Assembly: GCA_001430745.1 (NCBI GenBank)
Contig: KQ482066.1
Location: 1,239,698-1,303,697, forward strand
Direction: 5' to 3'
Source: Auxenochlorella pyrenoidosa
Lineage: Eukaryota > Chlorophyta > Trebouxiophyceae > Chlorellales > Chlorellaceae
DNA: 64,000 bases
A program made the translations under genes and the position numbers. Below are positions 10,711 to 22,909 of this stretch, one piece after another. Below the pieces are notes generated by a model. The model made no database searches. It saw only the letters and a list, made by a program, of their open reading frames with translations, and had not been told where the DNA came from. Each line of letters opens with the position of its first letter. The stretch's first letter is position 1.

Positions 10711-12205
10711 CTGCACAGGGTTGTCAAGTACAAAAGATAGGTAGGGCCAGCGAGTTCGTTGCAGAGGGCCACTGGGCGACGAGATCAGTCGGCTGGGGCC
10801 AGCATTGGCAGCAACCCCCAGGTCCCTGGGTGCAGGGTGCCACCCCTGAACCACCGCTGCATGTAGCCATCGCCATGCTTCTGGGCCCTGCAGTTCTGTG
10901 ATGATCAGTTCTGTGATTGACACGCCAGGAACACCCCTCACCGGAAGTCCAAATGGCCCCCTGGCCCAATGTGTTCGACCACCGCCGAGCGAAGGCAGCG
11001 AGGGCGGGTGCAGCGTTGGGGAGCCGCTGGCCTCGGCTGCTCGCCTGGCATGGCAGCAGGTGGTTGTCACACTGCTGAGTCTTTGCAGGGCGGGATGAGT
11101 CCAGGGCTGGGCAGCGTTTGCCAGTGAGCACTCAGTGCTGGGACGAGTCTTTGAGCGATGCCTCTCTGCAAGGGGCTCAGCTGCCTGTGGCACGTGCACT
11201 GTTGCTGCTGGCAGGGCGAGAAGGCCTTGGAACAGCTCCCAGCTTTCCACCTTGCTGAGCTTGGCAGATGCAAAGGCCGAGGTGCCTTTATGTCTCCCTG
11301 CCCGAAGCAAGCACTCTCATGCAATTCTCATGCCAACTTTGCATTGTAAGAGCAGCCGCAGCCGCCGCAGCAGCAGCAGCATTGGCGGCAGTTGAAGCGC
11401 TCCCTTGGCGGCGCGGCATAGCTGCACTCAGGTGCTTTCACTCTTCTTTTGCAGCCACAACTGCATGGCGACACGCATTGTCCGGTTTACACCAACATTG
11501 AGAGCATCTCGGCCCTTCCTGGGCAGTGCTAGCGACCTGCCTGCAGAAGAATGCCCAGCCCCCTCTGTTGCCTTCAGTGGCCGTTCCGTCACCCGCCTTG
11601 CAACCACCTGGCAGCGCTGCATTGTTGTTGTAAAGGTCGCCCATCAGTGCCCGTTGCTGAAAACAGCTGTGAGGATTGGCAGATGAGGCAGACTGGCTTG
11701 CACCCAGCCGGCCTCGGAATGGCTGAATAGGCTTGCATGGTGGCAGGCAGAGCGTGAGGGGTTACAGGTCCTAGGCTTGTAGCTCAGAGGCAGCTCCATA
11801 CTCGCCCTGTGACTCCCCTGCCACATTCTGTGCATCGCACTTTACATAGCAGGCAACCCGGCACGCTGCGCATGCAGCCGGAGCACAGCGGGAGCAGGCA
11901 TAAAACGGGACGAGCTCATAAGCCTCACGAGCATGCCTTCCGATGCGTATGACAAGGCTGTTCAGTGGCATGCATGCCTGCATGAGTGCGGATCACAGAT
12001 ATGGGAGGCAAGGGGTAGCAAGGGGGAAATTTTCCCAGAAATGGTGCCCGCATTGGCAGCGGGCGCAGCGCAGGCGGTAGCATTGGCATCGCGGGTAGCA
12101 CTGGCCCTTGCACTACTTGCAACAAATTTGTCCAAACCTGGTTTACCAGCATGTGTGACAGCGCCTGTGCGTGACCTCCTAGCGGGCAAGCACTTGTGAG
12201 CAGCG
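10711..12205. other. unresolved region upstream of ATG16
   Basis: This 1.5-kb stretch should contain the 5' exons of the minus-strand gene ending at 9941 and the ATG16 promoter. I could not connect any exon confidently. A candidate at about 11300-11225 (-) reads FASAKLSKVESWELFQ but has no ATG and no phase match. A small GCA/CAG run lies at 11347-11390. The 89-codon plus-strand frame 11933-12199 stops just before the ATG16 start and looks non-coding. Confidence 0.4.
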
Positions 12206-15200
12206 ATGGAGGTGGCGGTGTCACCAGCCATCGTGCACAACATACTGGGGCAGCTCCAACATCAAAATGCGGTGCAGAGAGACGCCTTTGCGGACGTCAT
12301 TGCGGACTACATGGGAGCACTGCAGCGCTCCAGGGAGCTACAGGTGCGGTTCGGCATTAATGTATCCGTGAAACCGATCGCGTATACTGCACAGCAGGAT
12401 CATGGTCAGCTGCTGCCCCTTGTGAAACCCTGGCAGCTCCAGCCGCCCTGCTGCAGGTGCGCTGCGCTCAGCTTGACAAGGAGGCGGCAGAGCTACGGGC
12501 GGAGAACGAGACCCTGCTGCGCAGCGCCGAGGAGGCCAAGCACAGCGCCATCGTCACCGCGCAGGTGGGCGGGACCAGCACGTGACACCGCTGCCTTGCT
12601 CTGCCTGCCTTGTCCGTGCCGTCCCTTGCTTACAACGCCCTCTACTCGTGCTGTTGGACCCCGCAGTACGCTGCTTTGGAGGCACGGGCGCAGCAGCTGC
12701 AGAACGAGCTGACGGCTGCATACAAGGAGAAGGCGGCGCTGGCAGAGGCGTCGCTGCAGGCCACGCGACAGCTGCAGGTCTGCGCAGCCGGCCAGCCGTG
12801 CCGCCCGCACTCCAAAGCCACCTTGTATCTTGGAGCTTGCACAGCCTGCTCGGAGGTCGTTCAGGGTGTGCCCACAAAGTCAGCCTGCAGTGCCTGGCTG
12901 GACAGTGCAGTGCGGTGGCCATTGGCGAGCGGCCAGGCTATGAGATCCGCATGCCTGGCGGCACCGCCTGCGACCCTCCAGCCTGCGCCGCTATCAACCT
13001 ATCGTCTCTGCATGCGTGCAGGTGGTGCGAGACATCAATGAGCGGCAGTCACGGGAGCTGACCGACGCAGCTGAGGATGCGAGACGGCTCAAGGAGCAGG
13101 TGCGCCTGCTGCGCCTGCTCCCTTGCCGGCCTGGCACCCTGCGCCCCTGCCTTGCAGCTGGGAGAGCAGAGCAGCGCGTGCTTTCCGGGGCCGTTTTGCA
13201 CTAACATGGGCGGCAGACGCGAGCAGCAGGGCCCCGCTGTGGCCGACTGCCCACCGCCAGCGCCCTCCCCTTCCCACCCTGCCCTGGCCCTGCGGCAGAT
13301 CCGGGAGCTGCGGTCCCAGGTGGACCACTACAGGGAGGCGCATGCCACGGTGTCCAAAGAGATGGAGGTGGGCTGCGGGCAGCTGGGGGCGCTTGGCGAC
13401 GGCGCCCGCCCTCTGCCCTGCACTTTCAAGGCGCTCTGCAGCTGTCGCGCACGGGCAGCGGCATTTCGGCAAGCCAGCAGCAGGCGGGCTTCCAGTCGGC
13501 TGCTGCCCACATGGGAAGGGGCTCATTGCACCGTGGCTGCCGCCAACCTCGGGAGGGGCTGCGCCGTCCCTGCCCCTGCCGCAGGCGCGTCTGGCCGAGG
13601 CGCAGGCGGCCACCGCCCGCGCAGACCGGCTGGAGGGCGAGAGCTCCGAGCTGGTGCGGCGCATCATTGAGATGAAGGACCGCGAGGCCGACAGGATGAA
13701 CGAGATGAACCGGCTGCACGCCGAGACGGTGGGGCACGCTGCGCCTGCTGCGCTGGGGCCCGCTGCTCCTGCTGTGCTGGGGCTCCGCGAGGCTGGCTGC
13801 GCCGTGCTTGGGGGTCGCCCCCTTGCACTGTGCGCGTGTGTGTGTGAGTGTTTGACTGTGTGAGAAAATCTTGGGTTAAAGAGGCGAGCCGCTTGGATGA
13901 TCTGGATGGACCGTCGGCATGCACATCCGCTGCGCGCAGCCCTGCGGCTGGTCATCAGCGCTCGTCACCCAGGCAGGACAACAGCAGCGGCAGCAGCAAG
14001 GGCACAAGGGAGAAGGCGGCGGCGCAGGCCTGGCGCAGTGGCAAACCCTCCCCATGGTCCCCGCCCCTGCTGCCCGCCGCCCCGGTGCAGGTGGCAAGGG
14101 CTCAGCAGGAGGCGGCAGGCATCCTGGCCGAGGCGCGCGCCCAGGCGCTGTCGCAGGCGCGGCGGGGCGCCAGCGAGGGGTCTGAGCTGGTGCAGGCGTC
14201 CATGCGCAGCCTGGGCCTGGCCGAGGGGCCCGAGGTTGAGCAGCCAGCCGCCGTAATGAAGAGGTGCGCAGGCTGCACAAGGGGCCAGCGTGCGGGGGCT
14301 GCGGCACAAGGGGGCGGGTTGCTGGCTGCCTTAATGCGTGAGCAGCTGGGGCTGAGGGGTCTGCTGTTTGGTGGGTGGGCCCGGGGGGGAGGCAGCCAGG
14401 CTGACCAAAGGGCTGGTGGGGTCCTGCCCAAACCCTGCTTGCGCCAGGGGCTTAGGAGCAAGTTCTCCCTGCATGCCCGAGTGAAGGACCAGCGCTGTCC
14501 AGCATCCAGCATCCAGCAGCATCAGGGCCGCCTCTTTCACCCCAACCCACTCACTCACCCACCCACCACCACCCCCACACCCTTTCACCCCAACCCGCCA
14601 TTGCCACCCCCAAAACACATGCAGCGTGCCTGGCGCTCACGAGGGCGGCTGTTATGGCCTCGCCTTCTCCCGCACCGGGGGCCTGCTGGCCAGCGGCGGC
14701 GCTGACAAGTGTGTGCGGCTGTGGGAGCCGTCGACTGCCACGCCCACTGCCACGCTGCACGTAAGGCGCACACTTGAATGCTGGCTGGCATGCATGCATG
14801 CATGCAGGCAGGCAGGCAGGCAGGCAGTGAAGGCAGGAAGGAGGGAAGCGCTTGCTCGGTTTGCTTTTCAGCAGGGCTCTGCAGCGAGGACAGTACCCGC
14901 AGCACTCGGTTTCCAGCGCACACCTTCGCCTCCACACCGCCTGGAGCGGCCCCCCAAGCCTGCGCCTCTGCTCGTGACCGTGCGGGCGTCTGTGCTGCAG
15001 GGCGCGTTCGAGGGCATCAACGCCGTGGCATTCACCTCTGACGGCCGGCTGGTGCTGGGGGCGGAGAACAAGCAGGTCGGAGCACCTGGGCTGGTGCTGG
15101 GGTTGGGTGCATGCTGGCCCCGGCTAGAGGGGTCTTCGCTTTTGACGATGTGCACTGCCGCGCCCAGGAAGCACCGCTGTTCATCGGTTTGCCTTTACAG

Positions 15201-16916
15201 GGCCTCCAAACCAGGCAGCCCGCTGAGAGCAGCCGTCCCGCTGCTGCTGCGTCCAGCACAGAGCTCGCTACAGAGCTCGCCCCCGCTGCTGCCGGTCGTG
15301 CATGCTCACATCTGGCCGCCTTTGCCCCGTGCAGGCTGTGCGGGCGTGGGACGTGAGCAGCGGGCGCCTGCGCCTGTCGCTCACCGGGCACAGCGGCAAG
15401 GTGACGGGCGTGGGGTGCAGCCCGGCAGACCCCAATGCTGTGGCCACCTGCGCGGCTGACCGAACCATCAAGGCAAGCGCCCGGTCTGTCCCTCGCTGTG
15501 ACACATCACAGGCGTGCCTGCTCGCTCGAGCGTGTGCACCTTGCCGCTTTCATGGGGCGCTCCCCGCCCGAGCAGCCGAGCGGTTTGCAGCCCGGCGGCT
15601 GCTGCTGCGCCTGCTCGCGTTCACGTGAGCTCAGGCCGGCCCGGCTCTTTGCTGCCCTGCCTGCTCTGCCCGCAGGTGTGGGGCCTGGAGAAGGGCTACT
15701 GCCTGCGCACCCTCATGTGCCACTCCAGCTGCAACGCGCTGGCGCTGTCGGCCGACGGCGCCCTGATAGTGTCGGGCCACTTTGATGGCGCGCTGCGCTT
15801 CTGGGACGTGCGCAGTGGGCGGCAAGCGCATGAGGTGGCCGGCCTTCACAGCCAGCAGATCACGTCGGTGGATGCGGGCCTCAGGTGGGTGCCCCTGCTG
15901 TTGTTTGCAGCCCCTGGTGGCTGCCCTGGTGGCCCCTGTTGGTGTTTGCAGCCCCTGCGGGCGGCAGGGCAGGCCTGCAGGCCGGCATGCCGCGGAGGAC
16001 TGCCGTCGCTGCGCGCCTGGCCCGAGAGCAAAGGGTGGCGGGGAAGGGGGAAAAGGGGGGCAGGTTGGCCGCACACAGGCCGCAAACCCGACCCAGCTGG
16101 CGCGCTGTCTGACGCAAGCACCGGTCGCCGCAGCTTTGTGCACAGCCTTGGTTGGGCCCTTACGCCCTGCGCGCCCTGCCTGCTTGCCTGGTCCCTGCTG
16201 CAGCGGCAGCTTGGTGCTGACCTGTGGCAAGGACAATCTGCTGCGCTGCGTGGACGTGCGGCGCTTCGAGGTGAGCCCTTTGTGCTTTCCGGCTTCGAGG
16301 GGTGCGTGCCTGCGGCTGGGGGACGACTCTCGGGGCCCCGCCAGGGTCGTGCAGGGCACGCGGCATGCCGACCGACGCCGGCGCGCTTCCTGCGCTGCGC
16401 AGGTGCGGCACACCCTGTCTGCCCCAAGCTTCACGGTGGGAGGCACCTGGACGTCGGCATGCCTCAGGTTGGCGCTGCCGCTGCCGCCGCCGCCGCTGCT
16501 GCCTGCCTGTCTGTTGCATGCTCGCCCGCCTGCCTGCACGCCCACCTGCCTGTCGAGCTGCAGCCTCCTCTCTGGCTTGCCTTGGTCACCCCAGCTAGCT
16601 GCCTTACTCCGCCTGCTCTGTACGAGCGTGTTTTCTGTCTGTTGATCCACGTGTTCACATCCCATGCAGCCCCACTGAGCACCAGGCGGCTGCCGGGTCG
16701 GCAGATGGCACAATCTTTCTGTGGGACGTGCCCAGAGGGACGGTCGCTGCGCGGCTGCGGGAGCCCAAGCAAACACAGTCGGCCGTTGCCTGCTGCTGGT
16801 GCCCCCTTGGGTTGCCGCTTGTGACGTGCGACAAGGCGGGGGGGCTCGCTTTCTGGGGCCCGGCCGCGCAGGCAACGGGCTCGGCGGCCCGCGGCGGGCG
16901 GCATCACTCGCTCTGA
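12206..16916 (+). CDS. ATG16: autophagy protein ATG16 (coiled coil plus WD40 propeller)
   Basis: Fourteen exons join in phase to 585 aa: 12206-12343, 12457-12564, 12667-12777, 13022-13099, 13299-13367, 13585-13728, 14091-14263, 14625-14760, 15001-15075, 15335-15472, 15676-15884, 16204-16270, 16403-16467 and 16670-16916. Residues 1-46 correspond to the ATG5-binding region. Residues 47 to about 270 are coiled coil (QLDKEAAELRAENETLLRSA and similar heptads). From about residue 276 a WD40 propeller follows, with blades marked by GGADKCVRLW, AVRAWDVSSGRL, GHFDGALRFWDVRSG, TCGKDNLLRCVDVRR and GSADGTIFLWDV. The last blade ends SAVACCWCPLGLPLVTCDKA, a hallmark of ATG16. ATG16 binds ATG12-ATG5 and directs ATG8 lipidation at the forming autophagosome. 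Length resembles human ATG16L1 (about 600 aa). Intron 10 uses a GC donor (AAG|GCAAGC at 15473). Confidence 0.95.
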
Positions 16917-17381
16917 ATCCTGATGCCCACTCCTTGACATGCTGCCCTGCGCACGATTCTGCCACGCATGCAGCTCTGTGCAAGTGCTCCTGCTGCCCGG
17001 CACTGTACCATCTCTGTCTGTACGCTTGTTGCCCAACTAGACTGGTCGTCCCCCCCCCCCCCGGCCCTGGTGTACCATCATAACATGCACCCTGCATTCT
17101 TGTACTGCAACGTTGGTCAAATTGGCGCCGCGCGCCCCTGATCCTGCTGGTCGCCACGAGCCGCCAGGCATCGCCATGCATGTTACAAGTGAAGGCAGCC
17201 CAAGAAATGGGCAGCGAGGGGGGTGCAAGGGTGCAGCCCGAGGTGCTGCGGCGATGCAACGCGCCTGCTGCGTGGGGCCACAGCGGATCCAGGTACAAGG
17301 AAATGTCTCGGCCACCGATGATCGAGATGCATGCATTTCAGCCGGGCCCGTCTGCTGTCGCATCTGCTCCAGCGGCAGCCC
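16917..17381. other. convergent 3' region of ATG16 and the small plastid-type protein
   Basis: Both neighbouring genes end here. It contains a poly-C run at 17050 and, on the minus strand, a TGTAA signal. No coding exon is supported. Confidence 0.5.
17183..17187 (-). promoter_or_regulatory. TGTAA poly(A) signal
   Basis: TTACA on the plus strand, read as TGTAA on the minus strand, lies 195 bases after the stop of the 166-aa protein gene. TGTAA is the usual poly(A) signal of chlorophyte algae. Confidence 0.5.
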
Positions 17382-18352
17382 TCACTTCTTGCCAAAGCCC
17401 TTGTACTCCTCAGGCTTGCTGGCAGCCGCCGCCTTGGCCTTCTTGCCGGGGGCGCTGCCGTTGCTGCAGGGGCGGGCGGCAGGGGTGCATCGCAGGAGCT
17501 CACTTGCTGGGTGGTGACAAGCCTCTGCAGCGGCCTGTTCCATCCAATACGTAGCACCAGCATGGTAGCACCAGCTTGGTACAGCACAAAGCCGTGGCCG
17601 CAGCCTGCCCGCAGCTGACAACTCCTGGCACCAGGGCCAAGCGCTGAGCCTGCGCCCGGTGTCACCAGGGCCACTGAGGGCCACCAGGCACTGAGCCTGC
17701 ACTTGTATCCGATGTTAACAGTTCCAATAACAGGCCTTGCAGTTGGCCAGCGCACCTGCTGGGCCGGAAGCTGCTGCTGTCAAAGCGCGCGCGGTCGGCG
17801 GCCTCGGTGCGGGTGTCGTTCCAAGAGGTGAAGGACAGGTAGGCCACGCCCAGGGTGACCACGCTCAGGGCGGCGACTGGCGGGGGGGGGGGGGGGGGGG
17901 GGGGGGGCGGGCGGACGAAGGCGGGCGGGTGGGGGGAAGCAAGGCAGCGCGTGGCTGGGGTCGAGCGCGGCTGTCCACCAAACAGCAGGCATACGAGAGC
18001 CGTATCAGAAGGCTGAAGTGCTGAGCACACCGCCGTGCCTGGCCCCTGGCTCACTTGCGATGGTGAAGAGGGCGGTGAAGACAAGGTCTGTTGGGTCAGA
18101 CTCCACAGCCGTCTGAGCCGCTGCCAGCGCATCGCCTGCAGCTGGCACGGCGGCAGCAGCTGGCAGCCCTGCCATCGCATCAGAGACGACTTCGCTAGCC
18201 TCTGCAGGCAGCGCGGCCACGGGCCGCTGCCGCCGCCAGTGCCGCCGCTGCGCAGTGGCGGTGAGCCGCCCGCTGCCAGCGCCCCCTCGTCGCAGCAGCT
18301 GCGCGGGCTGCGGGCGCGCAATGCAAGCGCTGCTGGACGCTGTGATGGCCAT
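17382..18352 (-). CDS. small single-span protein, probably chloroplast
   Basis: Three exons join in phase to 166 aa: 18352-18055, 17876-17756 and 17463-17382. The first about 50 residues are Ala/Ser/Arg-rich and poor in acidic residues (MAITASSSACIARPQPAQLL), like a plastid transit peptide. An acidic Ala-rich linker follows, then one membrane span spread over the first junction (DLVFTALFTIA then IAALSVVTLGVAYLSFTSWN). The tail is basic and ends KPEEYKGFGKK. No enzyme motif is seen. I infer a thylakoid or envelope membrane protein; the family is not recognised. It is head to head with the 521-aa gene and convergent with ATG16. Confidence 0.8.
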
Positions 18353-18897
18353 GTCTGCTGCGGCTGCCGCTCGGAAGCGGTGTTGGGTTGCAAGGTGAGC
18401 TGGGAGAGGCTGAGGTGCTCCTGGGGTGCTACAATACCGTTGCCCGAGCTCGATCCACAAGAACGATGCAATGCGTGAGCTACCCCTACGCTCATCCAAT
18501 CCCGCCCGACAGGCGCAGCGTGCCGCCTCCTCGAAGAGGCAACAGTGTGGTCTCAGCTGCCTGCCCGGACAGAATGAGGCTTATAGGTGCGGTATGGAGC
18601 ATAAAACAGCAGGAGCCTGGTCTGTGGTGGGTGGCAGTTGCGTGAGCAGGTTTCCCAGCTGCAGCGCTGCACGTGACGTGCAAGGCCGCGGCGTGCGCCT
18701 CTTCAAAGAGGTAAGTGGTAGCTGTGCCATTAATAATCATTGCAAGCAGGACAGTAACATGGAAGTATGAAGAGCGATGCCACTGCAAGCCCTCCCGCTG
18801 CCTTCAGAGAGCCAGTGTCGATGGCGCTGCTATGCCCGCTGGGCTGGCAACTAACTTTTGGCCGGGGGAGCGATGGTTGTTCCCCCATCGCGACAGG
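18353..18897. other. divergent promoter region
   Basis: This 545-base region lies between the minus-strand start at 18352 and the plus-strand start at 18898. It contains AT-richer patches (around 18595-18610 and 18725-18740) that could be promoter elements. Open frames here lack splice support. Confidence 0.4.
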
Positions 18898-21581
18898 ATG
18901 GCAAGCCCCACGGAGTCTCCAGCCAGAACGTCCTCTGGCGGGGCGGAGGCCGCCCTCAGGCCCGAGGCCGAGCCGTGGCAGCCGGTGAGCCGCAGAGGTC
19001 TTGGGGTCTCTCATTTACCCCCGAAATGCCATTGGGTGGGCGTAAATGGCGGAACACCGGGCTCCGGCAGCCCGCCGCGTCCCCCGAGGCAGGTTCGTTC
19101 GTTGTTAGGCGCCCACCTGGGCTTGGGCCCCTGGTCTCTTCCCCGCCCTGCAGGCCCGCCAGGAGAGCCCGGTGAAGCCCATCCGTACCGGCAGCCGTCA
19201 GCGCAGCGATGTGCTGGCCCAGTTGGACCAAAGTGAGCCGCCGCCGGCGCCCTGCCTGACGAGCTGCGCCAAACAACGCTGCAGATTTTTGTGCAGCTTG
19301 GTGCCGCCCCTTGTCGCCAATCCCACTGCAGCGCCATAAATAGCTGATTTGCAACTGTTGATGGTCACCATCAATGGCCTCACGGCTCCTTGCCCTGCCC
19401 GCAGTTCCCTTCACACCGTCACAGGGCGTGTGCACGCCCAGCCCCACCAACATGGCAGCCATGTGGGTGCCACACCCGTTCTTCCAGCAGCAGCAGGCTT
19501 GGGCGACCATGGTGAGTCCCCCGGCCCTGTGCACAGTAGTGCTGTTTGCAGTGGTGCGCTCCAGCTGTGCTGCAGCAGGCCAGTATCCACTCGCCCCATG
19601 CCTTACGCTGCCAAGCCTTCATGGCGCTCCCTCCTCGCAGTCGGGCTATGGCAGCCCGGGCCACAGCAGCGGTGGCTCGGACAGCAGCATGATGCACAGT
19701 GGGTCGCAGCCCGGCACGCCGGGCGGCGGCATGTATGGCGCCCCGGTGATGTGGAGCGGCTTCTGCCAGCCGCTGCCGTACAGCCCCACGGCGCTGCAGA
19801 TTGCTGCAGCCTCGGGCGCGCTGGGGTCCGACCCCAGCACGCCCGTGCGTGGGCGCCCCGGGTCGGCGGGCGCAGGTGTGGCCACAGGCCCGCTCTTCAT
19901 GCCCGGCAGCCCGGTGGTGCTCAGCCCGGGGCAGATGATGTTTGCGCAGGTTGGTGGGGGGCGCTGCGGTGGGTTGGCAGTGGGCTGTCATGTAGGGGCA
20001 AGGTGACTGATGGGCTTGCGTCCTTGCAGGGGGCTGGTCAGTTGACTTGGAGGAGGGCGGTGTCGGCCCGCTCGATAACGACCAAGCTGTGCTCCTCGTT
20101 CCCACGTCACCCTGCTGCCCATCACCCCTTCTGCCCATCACCCCTTGCAGTATTTTGGCAACGACGGCGCCTCCCGCAGCAGCAAGCAGCGCTCGCAGTC
20201 GCCCCCTGAGAGCAAGGACTCTGGATCGGGGGATGAGGGCGAATCAGACGGCATGAGCAGCCACGGCAGTGGGCCACTGGAGGTGTCTGATGCGGCGCGG
20301 CAAATCGCCTCTGCCATGTGCGCGGCGCAGCAGCTGCCGGGCGAGCCGCCACAGCAGGTGGGATGCGGCATTTGGGGTGTGGGCATTAGCCCGCCGCGGT
20401 ACCTGCCTGGCTTCCCAAGGCAGGATCATGCCGTCGACCGTGCTGCAGCCTGCACATCCCTGCACCTGTCTGCCTCACCCTCACACCCCAATCGCAGTTG
20501 CTGGAGCTTGCCTCTCTGCTGCACGCCTACGGCCTTGTGTCTGCGGTGCCCGCCTTCACGCCGGCCGGCCCGCCGGCACCCACCGTGCCCTCTGGCGCTC
20601 CGCTCTCGCCTGACTCCCGCCGCCAGCAGCACCGCCAGCGGCAGAAGGCCGCGCCCAAGCTGAACCCAGACGGCTCTGTGCGGCTCAACGCGCGGCAGCG
20701 GCGCACGCTGCGGCGAGCGCAGGAGCGCGCGATGAAGGCGCTGCTGGAGGCTCAGACCAAGGCGCATGGCATCACCTCGGAGCAGGTGCCACCAGGGACA
20801 GCTGATGTTGTGTGTGGGGCTTTCGGTGGGGATGGTGCGCAGGGCAGGGTTGTGGACAGGTCTGGCTTGGTGGCTGAATGCACGTGCATGTGGGGGTAAA
20901 GGCAACGGCGGGAGACCAGCCTGCCTGTCACATCTGTCCAGCATGCCCTCCTCACTCCCTGCCCTCTCGCGCAGGCCGCCAGCAACCTGGCATCCATGGG
21001 CGTGGCCTCGATGCTGCTGGGCAGCCCGCCGCCTGCCCCGGCCCCACTGCACAGCCCGGTACCGATGCCAGCAGCAGCATACCTGGCGCCTCCCGCCGTG
21101 CCCCTGGCCATGTCGCCGGGGCCAGCCATGCTGGCGGGTCCGGCGCTGCACCACGACTACAGCCTGGCGCTCCAGATCCAGCAGCAGGTGGGTGCGGGCC
21201 TCCTGGGCTGGAGCGGTTGCTGAACTTTCTGCCAAGAGACACGTATTGCCCGGTGCCTCAAGCCTCGTGCTGACGGCACAGTGCCCTGTTGCTGTTCTGC
21301 TGCAGGCAGCAGCAGCGGCGGCCATGATGCAGCAGGGCGTCGGCGGGTACGATGCCTACAGCATGGCACCCATGGACATGGGCATGCCCATGCAGCTGCC
21401 CATGCAGCCCCTGCACGGCGGGATGGCAGCGGCCATGCACGCCAGCCCGCCGCCCCGCGGTGCGGGCAGCCGTGCCGGCCCTGTGGGCTACCGCTCCCCC
21501 GGCAACGGCGGCTACCGTGGCACACCAGGCGGCGGCCGACTGAGCCGGTTTGCACCATCAGATGCAGTGGCCGCCTTCTGA
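18898..21581 (+). CDS. Met/Pro/Ser-rich low-complexity protein with a basic helix
   Basis: Eight exons join in phase to 521 aa: 18898-18984, 19154-19232, 19405-19511, 19641-19949, 20151-20357, 20498-20785, 20975-21187 and 21306-21581. The protein is mostly disordered: SP-rich start, FFQQQQAW, Gly/Ser/Pro-rich centre, an acidic stretch (SGSGDEGESDGMSS), then a structured block. That block contains LLELASLLHAYGLVSAVP and a strongly basic segment, LNARQRRTLRRAQERAMKAL. The C-terminal half is rich in Met, Pro and Ala (DMGMPMQLPMQPLHGGM) and ends in a Gly/Arg region. No RRM, KH or zinc finger is visible. The basic helix plus disordered flanks suggest an RNA- or chromatin-associated protein, which is inference only. 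A TGTAA lies 535 bases after the stop. Confidence 0.8.
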
Positions 21582-22909
21582 TCAGGCAAGGCAAGTCGGA
21601 TCAGGGCAGGACGGCAGCAGGCCATAGGTTTTCAGGGCAGGCAGCTGATTAGCAGGCAAGGCAGCCTGCATGATTGCGACTGCTCTTCAAGCTGAAAATT
21701 GCATGCATGCAAGCTTACCTTTCGTCCATGCCCACATCCGAACCTGCAGGCCTGCATTGCCCGGGCCGCAAAGGCCAGCACAGCATCGAGAGCACAGAGC
21801 AGTGTGGCGCACATTGGCGCCACAGATTGTCAGCTGCGCCACTTGCGCAGCGTAGCCAGCAGGCCCCCTCTCCTCCCCAGGCAGGCAACCCCAGCACTGA
21901 AACTCATCCCTCTTTTGTGGCAACAGCATTGCCCTGACCTCACTTTATGTATGCGCGCCCTCCCCGCACCCATTTTGAGCACCCCCTGTCCACCTCTGCT
22001 TCGCATTCGCAAGCCGTGCCCCGCATGTATTCCTGCTGCCGCCCATTGGAGGCCGCGCCCACTCCTCTGCTACCTTACCCACCTTCCTTCTCTACTTTCT
22101 GGAGCCGCAAACTCGTGTAACATGGAAATAAACCGGGCTTAGCAGGGCAAGGGCTGGACGATGGGGGATTTCACAATGGTGACAAGGAGCGGCGTGGCAA
22201 GGGAAAGTGCGCAGCAGGGAGACAATTTAAAGCAAGTGGAGAGGGTAGTGTTGAATGTGCTTCAGCGGAGAGAGAGGTATACAACGATTACAGAAAGGCA
22301 CTCAGCTGCCATTGCCTCTGCATTTGAGCCACTAAAGGCTGCGTAGCATGCATGCGGCGCTGCTCGCCTGCGAGCGCCCCGCCTGGCGAGCCCTCCGCCA
22401 CTTGCAGGCTACCTGCCCTGGTATCGCTTGCCTCGGTTGCCGCTATCGCCGGCCATTTCGCATCCCTTACGCCTGAAATGAGCGCAGCCCGCTAGAGGGG
22501 ACCGCATGGGGACGAGCGGCACCATTCCAAAACTGGCAGAGGCTACACAGAGCCAGCAGGCTGATGGCATGTTGTTTGTGAGCGGAGAAGAGACGAAAAA
22601 GCTGGGACGAACTCCAACAGCGTGCGCTATGTGCTTATCCACCCTTCCCAGCTACAGCTTCGCTCGAGCTTCAGCACCGTTGGAATTGTAGCCGCTCGAG
22701 TGCCAGGGTTGCCTGGGCAGTCCTGTTCCACACTATTTGCCTTGCAACACAGAGTGTCAGGCATTTGACATGCATACTGGAAGGGCTGCAGCCGCTGCTG
22801 CTCCCTGGTGCAAGTTGAGCACTCTGCAGCTGGCCTGCGCATGCTCCTCACACCAAGCGTGATCGCCAAGGGGCGCGGCTGCTGCCGCCGCCGCCGCCAC
22901 TGCCGGCCT
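21582..22909. other. long convergent intergenic region
   Basis: This region should contain the 3' UTR of the 521-aa gene (TGTAA at 22116-22120) and of the TauE/SafE gene. A possible minus-strand TGTAA lies at 22292-22288. Nothing between 22140 and 22900 looks coding. Confidence 0.45.
22116..22120 (+). promoter_or_regulatory. TGTAA poly(A) signal
   Basis: TGTAA in the sequence CTCGTGTAACATGG lies downstream of the 521-aa gene, in the position expected of a chlorophyte poly(A) signal. Confidence 0.5.

Noticed and set aside
10597..11310. 237-codon minus-strand open frame
   Set aside because: It starts without ATG, overlaps the DRFLMVAG exon in another frame, and has no domain-like sequence. 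In DNA this GC-rich, long open frames arise by chance.
11933..12199. 89-codon plus-strand open frame just before ATG16, as a regulatory upstream gene
   Set aside because: It has no splice or homology support and its content looks random. It may be part of the promoter or 5' UTR.
14770..14830. GCATGCATGCAGGCAGGCAGG run as a mobile-element end
   Set aside because: It is a simple repeat inside an ATG16 intron, without terminal inverted repeats, target duplication or transposase.
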